From the NCBI GenBank assembly GCA_029782365.1, contig JAKOUW010000233.1, positions 41,545-105,544 on the forward strand: DNA of 64,000 nt. Direction: 5' to 3'. Every line of letters starts with the position of its first letter. Within the stretch, counting starts at the first letter, position 1. The notes under the pieces were generated by a model. That model saw only the letters and a program-made list of their open reading frames with translations, was not told where the DNA came from and did no database searches. This stretch comes from Chloroflexota bacterium (GTDB lineage: Bacteria; Chloroflexota; Anaerolineae; Anaerolineales; UBA4823). The translations under genes were made by a program, and so were the position numbers. Below are positions 1 through 8,512 of this stretch, piece by piece.

Positions 1-2
1 AG

Positions 3-815
3 AAATTTCGTGGTCATTTTAAATTGTCTGGCGGTCTTCCCCTGGAATATTTGGTGCAGCGGGATATGCTGGCCGGTCTGACGGTGACGCGCCATTCCGT
101 CATGGAACGTTATCATATTAATTCGTACAGAGCAGGTAAAGTGCTGAATGAATTGCTGATCTGGAACGATATCCAGGCCATTGGAAAGGGCAAGTCAGTG
201 CGCTATGAGCCCTCACCCGAAATTTACACCGGTGTGTTTGGTATAACGGACAGGCCGTATGATTGGTATGCCATTCTGCCAGGCCAGCTTTGGACTGGAA
301 AAAACCCGGCCTCTGGTTTTTCTCCTCGCTTTGACCATAGAACACGCCGGGAACTGCTGAATTTGCTTGCTTCCGGCATCGATACCTTGATCGAAGTGGA
401 TACCGATAACGAAAAAACCCAGGAAGGCTATGAGGCTTTTCTTTCCCAGCTAGCAACCGATGCACACACAACCTTAGCGTACCAATACATCTCTTTATAC
501 TCCTCCAAAGAGAGTAAGCAGGCCAGGCCGATCCTGATCGAGCGTCTACATTACGCCATTGATGTCTTGACTGAGGCGCTGGGAAGTGGGAAGAAAATCT
601 ACTTAACCGGCTCCTACGGGTATGAAATTGTCCTGGGCTGTTTCCTGGCGGAGAGGCAGGGGGATGGTAAAAAAGCCATTCAAGCATTGGAGGCCTGCCG
701 GGCCGAGTCGGCGTATCCCTGGCGCTCCGTATTGCGCCAACCGAAGGACCGCCGTCTTGTTTTGCGCTGGCTGTCTACCAGATCGTCGCCTCTTCCACCG
801 CCTGCTCCACGCTGA
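3..815 (+). CDS. Partial wHTH plus degenerate dual-specificity phosphatase-like protein
   Basis: The frame is open to the left edge, so the N-terminus is probably cut off; the first internal start (TTG at 24) gives 263 residues. Residues about 10-60 from that TTG look like a winged-helix segment. Residues about 85-250 follow the layout of cyclin-dependent-kinase-inhibitor/dual-specificity phosphatases: an LPGQLWTGKNP entry, then a helix, the P-loop strand, a GCFLAERQG helix and a final ALEACRA/LRWL part. The P-loop, normally HCxxGxGRTG, reads LTGSYGYEIVLG (residues 194-205), so the nucleophilic Cys is Thr195 and the Arg is Glu201. If the alignment is right the protein cannot be a Cys-based phosphatase and may be a pseudo-phosphatase that binds a ligand or regulates. 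The 3' end overlaps the convergent cyclase gene by 41 nt. The fold call is by eye and moderate; catalytic loss follows from it. Confidence 0.55.
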   Translation, partial: KFRGHFKLSGGLPLEYLVQRDMLAGLTVTRHSVMERYHINSYRAGKVLNELLIWNDIQAIGKGKSVRYEPSPEIYTGVFGITDRPYDWYAILPGQLWTGKNPASGFSPRFDHRTRRELLNLLASGIDTLIEVDTDNEKTQEGYEAFLSQLATDAHTTLAYQYISLYSSKESKQARPILIERLHYAIDVLTEALGSGKKIYLTGSYGYEIVLGCFLAERQGDGKKAIQALEACRAESAYPWRSVLRQPKDRRLVLRWLSTRSSPLPPPAPR

Positions 816-3534
816 GGGCGCGGCCGGCGCTCCAGGCGGCTTCCAGCTCTGCTGGGGCCAGCATGCGGCGCAGGGCGGCCAGCCCCTGGTTGTACTCCTG
901 GCGCTCGTAGGCGCGCATGGGGATGGAGATGGCGTCGCGCAGCGCCTCGGCCGCACCAAACAGGCGGGCGGCGCGGGCGGGCTCCTCCTCAGCGAGGGCG
1001 ACCAGGGCGTAACATTCCAGCAAATTGGCCACCGCGGCCAGGTAGCCGTTGCTCAGGAAAATGCGCATGACGCGGGCATAAGCGGTTTTCGCTGCCGCCA
1101 GCCGGCCTTCCAGGCGGTCCAGGTGGGCCAGCTCGCATTCGTATGCGACCAGCATGCCGCTGTGGACGCGCCGGGCGACCCGCGCGCCCTGGCTTAAGAA
1201 GCGGCGGGCGTCGGCATACGACCCCCGGCCGCGCGCCTCGGATGCCAGGCCCATGTAAATCGGCATCAGCACCGGGTGACCGGCCTGGGTGGCTTGCTGG
1301 AATAATTCCTCGCGCAGGCGGGAGGTTTCTGCCAGATCACCTCGCTCGGTTGAGCTTTGCATCAAGAAAGGGCTGGCCAGCAGCGACCAAAACTTTTCGT
1401 ACCGGCTGAAAACCACCAGGGCTTCCCGGGCCAGGGGCTCGATCTTTTCCAATTCGCCTTCCATCGTCAAAATGACCGAGCGGTTGCTCAGGGCAAAGCC
1501 CAGCCAGAAATCGCTTCCCAGAGAGCGCTCCATTTCTATGGCTTCGTCGTATAACTGGCCGGCGCGCGCCGTGTCGCCGCGCGCCATGGTCAGCATGGCG
1601 GTCAGGATTTTGCCGAGGGACAGCGTGCGCAAACGCCGCTGGGGATCGCCGTCTGCGGGCAAGGCTTCCACCACCGCATAGAGCGAGGTCAGCCAGTTCA
1701 GGCTGTCGCTGAGGTTCAGGGAGGTGAAGCCCCAAAAAAAGGACAGGTTGCCCACCAGGCGCAGAGCTTCGGCCGGGCAGGTTTCCCGAGCCCATTCGGC
1801 GGCAGACTGCAGGTTATCATACTCCTCACCCAGGCGGTCGAACCAATCGAAAGCCTGGTGGGTGCACAGGGCGGGCGCGGCTGTCTCGGAGAGGCGCAAA
1901 TAATACGCCAGGTGGCGGTTGCGCAGCGCTTCGCTTTCGCTGGCTTCCAACAGCCGGTCGCGAGCGTACTGCCGGATGGTTTCCAGGAAACGGTAGCGCG
2001 CCTGGCCGCGCTGTTCTTCGACCACCACCAGCGATTTGTTCACCAACTGGTCTAACAGCTCAAGCACGTCCAGTTCGGGGAAAACCGCCTCGGCCGCCTC
2101 GAACGACCAGCCGCCGGCGAAAACGCTCAGGCCGCGCAGCAGGCGGCGCTCTGGCTCAGAGAGCAGTTCGTAGCTCCAGTCGATGGCCGCCCGCAGGGTC
2201 TGCTGGCGGGGCAGGGCGGTGCGGCTGCCGCCGGTCAGCAGGCGGAAGCGGTCCGACAGGCGCGCCGCCACCTGTTCGACGGAAAACAGGCGTGTGCGGG
2301 CGGCCGCCAGCTCCAGCGCCAGGGGGATGCCGTCCAGCCGGCGGCAGATGTGCGCCAGCGCCGGGGCATTGGCTTCGTCCAGGGTAAACTGCGGGTTGAC
2401 TGCTCGGGCTCGCTCGATGAAGAGCTGGGCGGCCTCCGATGCGACCAGGGAAGCCAGGCTGACAGCGGCGTCCTTCATCTCGTGCAGGGAAAGCGAGGGA
2501 ACATGGTAAGTCACCTCGCCGGGCACACCCAGGCCCTCGCGACTGCTGGCGATGATCTTTAGACTTGGGCAGGTGCGCAGCAATTCCCCAGCCAGTTTGG
2601 CGCAGGCGTGCACCAGGTGCTCGCAGTTGTCGAGGATCACCAGGGCCACCTTGCGCTGCAAGAAATTGTTCACCTGGCGCTCGAGCTGGGCGCCCGGCAT
2701 GGAACGCAGGTCCAGGGCCGCCGCCACGGCTGCCAGCACCTGGTCTGGTTCGACCAGCGGCGCCAGCTCGACGAACCAGGCGCCGCCGGGGAAATTTGCC
2801 AGCGCCTCGGCGGCGGTTTGCAGCGCCAGGCGGGTTTTGCCCACGCCGCCGGAGCCGGTCAAGGTGAGCAGGCGGCAGCCAACTAGCAGGCCGGCCGTCT
2901 CAGCCAGCTCGCGGCCGCGCCCCACGAAGCTGGTGAGCTGCACCGGCAGGTTGTTGGGCAGGGCGTCGAGCGAGAGGATCGGCGGAAACTCTGCAGGCAG
3001 ATCGGGGTGAGTGAGCTGGTAAATGTGTTCGGGGCGCACCAGGTCTTTCAGGCGGTGCTCGCCCAGGTCCAGCAGGCCGGCGCATTGCGGAAGATCATCC
3101 TGCGCCAGGCCGGCGGTGAGCGCCGAGACCAGCACCTGCCCGCCGTGACCGGCGGACATCAGGCGCGCCGCCCGGTTGACCGCCGGTCCGTAATAATCGC
3201 CGGCGCGCCCCTCGGCTTCCCCCGTGTGCAGTCCCATGCGAGCGCGCAGCGCCTGCGGGGCGAGCTCGGGCCAGGCTTCGGCCTGCAGGGCAAGCTGGGC
3301 CGCCAGGGCGGCTGCCAGCGCCTGGGCCGGGCTGGCGAAAACGGCGTGCAGACCGTCGCCGGTGGTCTTGACCACCCACCCGTGGTTGGCTTCCACGGCC
3401 TGGCGCAGCAGGGCGTCGTGCCGCCTCAGCGCCTGACGCATGGCCGCCGGGTGCAGCTCCCACAGGCGCGTCGAGCCTTCAATATCGCTGAACAGGAATG
3501 TGACCGCGCCGCACGGCAGGGAGCTGGAGTCCAT
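775..3534 (-). CDS. Class III adenylate/guanylate cyclase - STAND ATPase - TPR regulator
   Basis: 919 residues. Residues 10-175 are a class III nucleotide cyclase domain with the usual catalytic set visible: metal Asp17 (FSDIEGST) and Asp60 (KTTGDG), purine-selecting Lys56 and Asp113, and transition-state Asn120 and Arg124 (NRAAR). Residues about 200-450 are an NB-ARC/STAND-type ATPase with Walker A GSGGVGKT (227-234) and Walker B VILDN. The remaining 450 residues are TPR-like helical repeats. This is the architecture of AfsR/LuxR-like ATPase regulators, but with a cyclase in front and no C-terminal DNA-binding helix-turn-helix. It probably makes cAMP or cGMP under ATPase/TPR control in the cytoplasm; the stimulus is unknown. 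The ATG at 3534 is preceded by TATAAT 7 nt upstream and no Shine-Dalgarno, so the mRNA is probably leaderless. Confidence 0.85.
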   Translation of the reverse strand: MDSSSLPCGAVTFLFSDIEGSTRLWELHPAAMRQALRRHDALLRQAVEANHGWVVKTTGDGLHAVFASPAQALAAALAAQLALQAEAWPELAPQALRARMGLHTGEAEGRAGDYYGPAVNRAARLMSAGHGGQVLVSALTAGLAQDDLPQCAGLLDLGEHRLKDLVRPEHIYQLTHPDLPAEFPPILSLDALPNNLPVQLTSFVGRGRELAETAGLLVGCRLLTLTGSGGVGKTRLALQTAAEALANFPGGAWFVELAPLVEPDQVLAAVAAALDLRSMPGAQLERQVNNFLQRKVALVILDNCEHLVHACAKLAGELLRTCPSLKIIASSREGLGVPGEVTYHVPSLSLHEMKDAAVSLASLVASEAAQLFIERARAVNPQFTLDEANAPALAHICRRLDGIPLALELAAARTRLFSVEQVAARLSDRFRLLTGGSRTALPRQQTLRAAIDWSYELLSEPERRLLRGLSVFAGGWSFEAAEAVFPELDVLELLDQLVNKSLVVVEEQRGQARYRFLETIRQYARDRLLEASESEALRNRHLAYYLRLSETAAPALCTHQAFDWFDRLGEEYDNLQSAAEWARETCPAEALRLVGNLSFFWGFTSLNLSDSLNWLTSLYAVVEALPADGDPQRRLRTLSLGKILTAMLTMARGDTARAGQLYDEAIEMERSLGSDFWLGFALSNRSVILTMEGELEKIEPLAREALVVFSRYEKFWSLLASPFLMQSSTERGDLAETSRLREELFQQATQAGHPVLMPIYMGLASEARGRGSYADARRFLSQGARVARRVHSGMLVAYECELAHLDRLEGRLAAAKTAYARVMRIFLSNGYLAAVANLLECYALVALAEEEPARAARLFGAAEALRDAISIPMRAYERQEYNQGLAALRRMLAPAELEAAWSAGRALSVEQAVEEATIW

Positions 3535-3541
3535 GCGGGTT

Positions 3542-3547
3542 ATTATA
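3542..3547 (-). promoter_or_regulatory. -10 box of leaderless promoter for the cyclase gene
   Basis: TATAAT on the minus strand, 7 nt before the ATG, with no Shine-Dalgarno between them. Transcription would begin at or next to the A of the start codon. I see no convincing -35. Confidence 0.55.
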
Positions 3548-3615
3548 TCGGATGTCGAGTGGATTTGTCCGGATTGCTTCCCCGGGTCTTCACCCGCCTG
3601 TCAAGCCGCGCATTC

Positions 3616-5856
3616 TCAATGGAAAAGGGCGGGCAGGAACTGGCGCAGGATGATCGTTAAAACGGTGAAATCTACCCCGCTTGGCTCGTAAGACAGCTTC
3701 ACGCCGCCCCAATCCAGCGCCGCGCTGGCAAAGGCGCCGCTGAGACTGGCGGCCGACAGCACGGAGTATTGGTCGCCCACCGCTGGCAGGTAGCCGTTGC
3801 TGCGGTACAGCTCGAGCCGCCCATCGACCGCTGCCTGCCCGCTCACCACCAGCCGGCCGTAGGCGCCGCTGGACGGCGTTCCAGAGAGGCCGACCGCCAG
3901 AGCGCCTCCCGGTCCCTGGACGTAATTGCCGTTGATGGCTATGCCGTCCTCGGCAAGAGGCTGGTTCACCCCCGCCGGGCTGTTGGGCAGCACCTGGATC
4001 GCATTCTGGTTGAGTTTGCCGCCTTTATTTTGCACCCCGTTTTTCACTTTCAGCTTGCCGATCCCGGTGATCAGGCCGCCGTTCAGCACGATTTTGTTCG
4101 CCTCCAGTTCGCTCGCCTGCCCGCCCAGGCTGGTGCTCCCGCCGTTTTGCATGTAATCGCCTGTCATAGAAAGCAATGCGCCTGTGCTGAGGGTCACGGT
4201 GCCGCTGGTCACCACGCCGCTGGTGAGCGCGGTTGTGCTGTTGGAGTCAAACAGGATGCTTGCGGCGCTGTCCACATTCAGCGAACAATGCACTTCCGTG
4301 CTCAATCCACTGGTTGTCAGCAGGCCTTTCAGGTAGAGTCTGCCTCCCCCATTACCGCACACCAGCCAGGCCGGCCCGTTGGGAGCAATGGGCATCGAGA
4401 TTAAATGGAGCGTCCCCAAAACAGTGGCGCCGTCCGGCACATATAAGTTAGCTTGCGAGCCGTAACCGGCCACACTCATGGCCACATTTGCCGGCAGCGT
4501 GCCGGAAGTCACGGTGTTCACGCCCCACAAGTCCATGCCAAATGCACCTGTCCCGAGCGTTGAAGTCGGCGGCGGCAATTGAAAAGCAATTTTTGCGCTG
4601 GTGAAGATGGGCGCGGCGAAGTCGGTCGTGCCATTCACGTACGTGAAACTGCTGCCGGTGAAGCGCATTTCCGCCGGCAGTTTAATTTTTAGATATCCCC
4701 AAACCTGGCTGAAACGGACTCCCGCTTCCACGGTAATGTTCCCAGAGGCCTGAATCCATCCTTCATTCACCACCGTGATGCTGCCGGACGGCGAGCCCAC
4801 CAGCAGACTCCCGGATGGATCAATCTCCAGCGTGCCGCGGTTTTCAAAATTCGTCTGCAGGTAGGATGGGGTCATCACATCAACAATGCCGCGGTTGGTG
4901 AATTTATAGAAATCACCGCTGGCGCCCAGCCCACTGCCGGTTTGCGGTGCATTCATCAGAAATATGTACCCATAGTTGGTGGTATCTCGCACCAAGTTAA
5001 TCACTTTATCACTTGTCAGATATATATTGGATGGAATATCGCTCCCCAGATTGCCTTCGAGGAAAACTTCTCCGAATGCGTCTTTGTTGAAACTCGCTGT
5101 ACCGTAGATCCTGGGTTCCCCAGGGCCTGTGGTGTGACCGCCGTTGTAATTAAAGGTGCCATGGATGGAAAGATCCTCACGTGTGTCCTTGGAAAAATAG
5201 CGGATCTCGCCGCTGTTTTGATCCAGGCGCCCATCAATTTCTATTGGGGCTCCTACCAGGACAATCCCGTTGTTGATCACAGATGCTCCCGGCGTTCCAG
5301 TGAATAAAAAGCCTCCGAAAACATTGATTGTCCCATTATTTTTCACCACACCGGACAATCCTTTGCGAGGCAGGGTCTGCCCGGGAGTGTTCGCGATGTA
5401 TATCAGACCATTGTTGGTCAGGCCTGCCTGGTGAGACACGTTGACGCCAAGCGAACAGCTTGTGTCTTGGGTGTCCAGCATGAGTTCTCCCGCCTTTTCA
5501 ATGGTAACCTGATCGACCACATTCAAGCCGGCCTGCGAAACCTGGCTGGCGCAGGTCACCTCCAACAGGACGTGCGGTCCGATATACACCGAGTAGGCCG
5601 AATAAAGCTGAGTTATCATGATTTGGGTCGCGTTGGTTGGGTCGAGGCAGACATGGGTAGAGGCAATCGGCACACTGCCCGTCGACCAGGCGCTGGCCTC
5701 CGACCAATCGCCGTCGCCGGCTTTCACCCAGGTCGCATCCCCTGCCTGGCAGTTCGAGGCCGCCGCGGCGGGCGGGGGGGTCGCCAGGGCCAGGAACAGC
5801 ACCAAAACAATGAATATCCTCTCCAGCAGCCGGCGCAACGGCGGATTGGTTTTCAT
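3616..5856 (-). CDS. Secreted beta-strand-repeat (autotransporter-passenger-like) protein
   Basis: 746 residues from the ATG at 5856, chosen because GAGGAAGG lies directly upstream; a TTG 18 nt earlier is in frame but would include the ribosome site. A signal peptide with a long hydrophobic core ends near PPAAAAS. The mature part opens with a GDWSEASAW-type segment and continues with many short Gly/Asn/Thr-rich strands (NNGTINVFGG, NNGIVLVG, NRGTLEIDPSG), as in right-handed beta-helix passengers. The last 60 residues (VSGQAAVDGRLELYRSNGY, then a YSVLSA segment) match the closing motif of such repeat proteins. The protein ends TIILRQFLPALFH, which resembles the tail of the secreted protein at 14807-18811. 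No enzymatic motif is visible. A structural or adhesive surface role is likely but unproven. It has its own consensus promoter. Confidence 0.75.
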   Translation of the reverse strand: MKTNPPLRRLLERIFIVLVLFLALATPPPAAAASNCQAGDATWVKAGDGDWSEASAWSTGSVPIASTHVCLDPTNATQIMITQLYSAYSVYIGPHVLLEVTCASQVSQAGLNVVDQVTIEKAGELMLDTQDTSCSLGVNVSHQAGLTNNGLIYIANTPGQTLPRKGLSGVVKNNGTINVFGGFLFTGTPGASVINNGIVLVGAPIEIDGRLDQNSGEIRYFSKDTREDLSIHGTFNYNGGHTTGPGEPRIYGTASFNKDAFGEVFLEGNLGSDIPSNIYLTSDKVINLVRDTTNYGYIFLMNAPQTGSGLGASGDFYKFTNRGIVDVMTPSYLQTNFENRGTLEIDPSGSLLVGSPSGSITVVNEGWIQASGNITVEAGVRFSQVWGYLKIKLPAEMRFTGSSFTYVNGTTDFAAPIFTSAKIAFQLPPPTSTLGTGAFGMDLWGVNTVTSGTLPANVAMSVAGYGSQANLYVPDGATVLGTLHLISMPIAPNGPAWLVCGNGGGRLYLKGLLTTSGLSTEVHCSLNVDSAASILFDSNSTTALTSGVVTSGTVTLSTGALLSMTGDYMQNGGSTSLGGQASELEANKIVLNGGLITGIGKLKVKNGVQNKGGKLNQNAIQVLPNSPAGVNQPLAEDGIAINGNYVQGPGGALAVGLSGTPSSGAYGRLVVSGQAAVDGRLELYRSNGYLPAVGDQYSVLSAASLSGAFASAALDWGGVKLSYEPSGVDFTVLTIILRQFLPALFH

Positions 5857-5966
5857 ATGGCCTTCCTCAAGCAAATCGCCCGCAAAAGAGTGCGATGCGA
5901 GCGATCATGACCAGCGAATTTCGTCCGGGTAAATATATTATTTATTATCTATTTTGTAGTAATTGA

Positions 5967-5995
5967 ATTATAGGCATGGCCTACCGGGCTGTCAA
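5967..5995 (-). promoter_or_regulatory. Consensus sigma-70 promoter for the secreted beta-repeat gene
   Basis: On the minus strand TTGACA (5990-5995) and TATAAT (5967-5972) are separated by exactly 17 nt, a perfect housekeeping promoter. It gives an untranslated leader of about 100 nt before the ATG at 5856. The rest of the 5857-6009 interval is AT-rich with no other feature seen. Confidence 0.85.
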
Positions 5996-6009
5996 GATCA
6001 TTCATTTGC

Positions 6010-7698
6010 TCAATCCACCCGCAATACTTCGCGGCGAATTTCGCCGTTCTCCACCCACCAGATCTCGCCGGCGAAGCGCTCGATGAAATAGCGGTCGTGT
6101 ACCACCGCCAGCACCGCGCCGGGGAAAGCCTGCAGGGCGGCCTCGAACTGCACCCGGCTGGGGATGTCCAGGTGGTTGACCGGCTCGTCGAGCAGTAACA
6201 GGTTGCAGCCCTGCGCCACCAGCCGCGCCAGCTCCAGACGGGCGCGCTGACCGAAGCTGAGGGCGGCGTTGGGCTTGAGCGCCTCGTCGCCGGTCAGCAG
6301 GAACTGCGCCAGGAAACTGCGCACACGCGTCTCGTTCGCCAGATAAAGCAGCAGGGTTTCCAGCGGGCTGAGCGCGCCGTCCAGGTTGGATTGGTCCTGG
6401 CTCATCAAACCCAGGCGGGCGGCAGGGCCCAGCGTGCGCCGGCCCGCCAGCAGGGGAATCTGCCCGGCCAGGCTGCGCAGCAGGGTGGTCTTGCCGCTGC
6501 CGTTCGGCCCGCTGATGGCGATGCGCAGGGGCTGACCGCCGGCTGGCTCGTAAACGCTTAAATTCACCCCCGCCAGCAGGGGCAGCTCGGGATCGTAACC
6601 CAGGCTGGCATCCTCCAGGCGCAGCGCCAGGCTTCCGGCGCGTCCCTGAGGCTCAAAGGCCAGGCGCAGGCTGCGGCGCGCCTGCCAGCTCTCCTGCGGG
6701 CGCTCGACGCGCTCATCCGATTCGACATAGCGCTCCAGGCGGGTTTCACGCGCCTTGGCCTTGGCGGCCACTTTCTTGGCGATACCCTGCTGGTACGACT
6801 TGAACCCTTTGCGTTTCATGTCCGGTCCGCCGATGCGGATGCTGGAAGCCTGGCGCTCGGTGTAGCGCGCCTGCTCCTTGGTGCGGGCGATATCTGCCTG
6901 CAGGCGTTGAATCTCTTGCTGCTGATCGCGGAAAGCGCCCCACTGCTTTTCAATCTCCGCCTGGCGCTGGGCCAGGTAGGCGGAATAATTGCCGCTGTAG
7001 GCGTGCAGGCTGGCCTCGCGCTTGGGGTCCATCTCCAAAACGCCGGTCACGTTGTGGTCGAGGAAGGTGCGGTCGTGCGAGACGATCAGCATGGCGCACG
7101 GGCTGGCGGCCAGCCAGCCCTCCAGCCACTCCAGCATGGCGATATCCAGGTGGTTGGTGGGCTCGTCCAACAGCAAGATATCGGGTTCGCCGAGCAGCAG
7201 GCGGGCCAGCGCCAGGCGCATCTGCTGGCCGCCGCTCAGCAGACGCAGGGGCAGGTTGGGGTCCAGGCGATCCAGGCCGAATCCCCCCAGCAGGCGGGCG
7301 CGCCGGCCGTCATCGGCGGCGGCCGCCTGGCGCGCCAGGGAATCGTAGCGCTGCAGGAGATTCCCATCCTGCGGGGCTTCAGCCAGCGCAGCCGCGCAGG
7401 TTTCCAGCTCTGTATACAGCGCCTCGGCCGATGGTAGCTGGCGCAAGCTCTCGCCCAGCGTCAGCACGGGGTCGGGTTTCTCGCCCTGCGGCAAATAGCC
7501 CAGCCGCAGATGGAGAGCGCGCTGCACATGCCCGCTGCTGGGCGCCTCTATTCCAGCCAGGATGCGCAGCAGGGTGGTTTTGCCGCAGCCGTTCGGCCCG
7601 ACCAGACCCAAACGCTCGCCCGGGTTCAGGCTGAAGGTGACATTCTGAAAGACAACTTGTGAATCGAAAACTTTACTTAAACGATGCGCAGTAAGCAT
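6010..7698 (-). CDS. ABC-F family ATPase (ribosome-associated type)
   Basis: 562 residues from the ATG at 7698, preceded by GAGGAT; an upstream in-frame GTG at 7758 is rejected because it would sit inside a leader hairpin. Two ABC domains in one chain: Walker A GPNGCGKTTL, signature LSGGQQ and Walker B LLLDEPTNHLD in the first; GPNGSGKTTL, LSFGQ and LLLLDEPVNHLD in the second. An interdomain linker of roughly 85 residues, rich in Gln, Arg and Lys, lies between them, and there are no membrane segments. ABC-F proteins bind the ribosomal E site; some give resistance to antibiotics that target the peptidyl-transferase centre, others are housekeeping. The leader contains a short reading frame and a terminator-like hairpin, which favours an inducible, antibiotic-protection type, but the substrate class cannot be read from sequence. 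Confidence 0.88.
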   Translation of the reverse strand: MLTAHRLSKVFDSQVVFQNVTFSLNPGERLGLVGPNGCGKTTLLRILAGIEAPSSGHVQRALHLRLGYLPQGEKPDPVLTLGESLRQLPSAEALYTELETCAAALAEAPQDGNLLQRYDSLARQAAAADDGRRARLLGGFGLDRLDPNLPLRLLSGGQQMRLALARLLLGEPDILLLDEPTNHLDIAMLEWLEGWLAASPCAMLIVSHDRTFLDHNVTGVLEMDPKREASLHAYSGNYSAYLAQRQAEIEKQWGAFRDQQQEIQRLQADIARTKEQARYTERQASSIRIGGPDMKRKGFKSYQQGIAKKVAAKAKARETRLERYVESDERVERPQESWQARRSLRLAFEPQGRAGSLALRLEDASLGYDPELPLLAGVNLSVYEPAGGQPLRIAISGPNGSGKTTLLRSLAGQIPLLAGRRTLGPAARLGLMSQDQSNLDGALSPLETLLLYLANETRVRSFLAQFLLTGDEALKPNAALSFGQRARLELARLVAQGCNLLLLDEPVNHLDIPSRVQFEAALQAFPGAVLAVVHDRYFIERFAGEIWWVENGEIRREVLRVD

Positions 7699-7740
7699 AC
7701 AATCCTCGGTTTGGTTGTGACCGGGCGGACCGGTGGAACC

Positions 7741-7774
7741 GCAAAAGCCGCGGCGCACGGCCGGGCGGCTTTTG
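7741..7774 (-). terminator. Attenuator-type hairpin in the ABC-F leader
   Basis: A perfect 10-bp stem (7742-7751 with 7765-7774) around a 13-nt GC-rich loop; on the minus strand the descending arm ends in GCGGCTTTTG. It lies between the promoter and the ABC-F start codon, where conditional termination would control expression. The U-run is only four bases and part of the stem, so termination strength is uncertain. Confidence 0.5.
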
Positions 7775-7827
7775 TTGCAGGCGCAGGGCCTGGTTTCAGG
7801 CTCTCGCTCTGCGAGGACGGGATTGGC

Positions 7828-7845
7828 TTACTGCATGTCTATCAC
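7828..7845 (-). CDS. Possible leader peptide V/M-I-D-M-Q upstream of ABC-F gene
   Basis: A GTG-initiated frame of five codons and TAA (with an internal ATG CAG TAA) lies about 18 nt after the predicted transcription start and upstream of two hairpins: CTCGC/GCGAG at 7803-7815 and the attenuator at 7741-7774. A purine-rich AAGAGAGA stretch precedes it. Short leader peptides like this sense ribosome stalling in several ABC-F and Erm systems. It is too short to prove by sequence. Confidence 0.3.
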   Translation of the reverse strand: MIDMQ

Positions 7846-7869
7846 AGGTCTCTCTTTTCTTTCGCTCTG

Positions 7870-7898
7870 AGTATAACAAGGATTGGGGCCGGGGTCAA
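7870..7898 (-). promoter_or_regulatory. Sigma-70 promoter for the ABC-F gene
   Basis: Minus-strand TTGACC (7893-7898) and TATACT (7870-7875) with a 17-nt spacer. It would give a leader of about 165 nt before the ABC-F ATG at 7698. Its -35 abuts the -35 of the divergent hsp20 promoter. Confidence 0.75.
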
Positions 7899-7927
7899 TT
7901 GAAAAATATACACTCCTCTAATATTTT
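7899..7927 (+). promoter_or_regulatory. Probable promoter of the hsp20 gene
   Basis: TTGAAA (7899-7904), 17-nt spacer, TATTTT (7922-7927). It would start transcription about 55 nt before the ATG. No CIRCE or other heat-shock operator is visible. Confidence 0.5.
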
Positions 7928-7989
7928 TCCAATTCACTTCTTACGGAGCCTGTCTACAATCCAGACAAACGAATCAAAAGGAGGTTTGT

Positions 7990-8511
7990 ATGTCACGTCT
8001 TGTCGTTTACCGACCTGAAAGCGATCGGCTGGATATCCAACCCTCTCGGGATTGGATGCCATCGATCACCGATCTGCTCTGGCAGCCGCTGGGGCTGGCC
8101 GATTGGGATTTGTTTGCCGGCGACAACCTGCAGGTGGATCTCTATGAAACCAACCAGGATCTGGTGGTGAAAGCCTCTCTGCCTGGCGTTGATTTGGACG
8201 ATGTCAGCATTGAAGAACAGCAGGGAATGCTGACGATCAAAGCAGTCACCCAGTTCGACAAAGAAGACAACTCGGAAGGTTGGTTGCTGCACGAACGCCG
8301 CTGGGGCGCCTGGCAGCGCAGCCTGCGCCTGCCGGTCGATGTGAAGAGCGAGAAAGCCAAAGCCGAGCTGGTGAACGGCGTGCTGACCATCACTCTGCCC
8401 AAAGCCAACCCGGAACAGACCATGGTCAACCGCATCAAGGTCAACCTGCCGAAGATCAGCCTGCCCAGGATCGCCGGCAAAGAGAACAAGATCAAGATCC
8501 AGCAGAAATAA
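7990..8511 (+). CDS. Hsp20 / alpha-crystallin family small heat-shock protein
   Basis: 173 residues, ATG at 7990 with a strong AAAGGAGGT site. Residues about 48-145 form the alpha-crystallin beta-sandwich, starting NLQVDLYETNQDLVVKASLPG; the conserved L-P-V-D and NGVLTITLPK segments near the end are characteristic. A short N-terminal arm and a Lys-rich C-terminal tail flank it, a usual length for the family. It acts as an ATP-independent holdase in the cytoplasm. Its stop codon is one base away from the convergent UvrA-like gene and no terminator fits between them, so the two transcripts must overlap. Confidence 0.92.
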   Translation: MSRLVVYRPESDRLDIQPSRDWMPSITDLLWQPLGLADWDLFAGDNLQVDLYETNQDLVVKASLPGVDLDDVSIEEQQGMLTIKAVTQFDKEDNSEGWLLHERRWGAWQRSLRLPVDVKSEKAKAELVNGVLTITLPKANPEQTMVNRIKVNLPKISLPRIAGKENKIKIQQK

Positions 8512-8512
8512 G

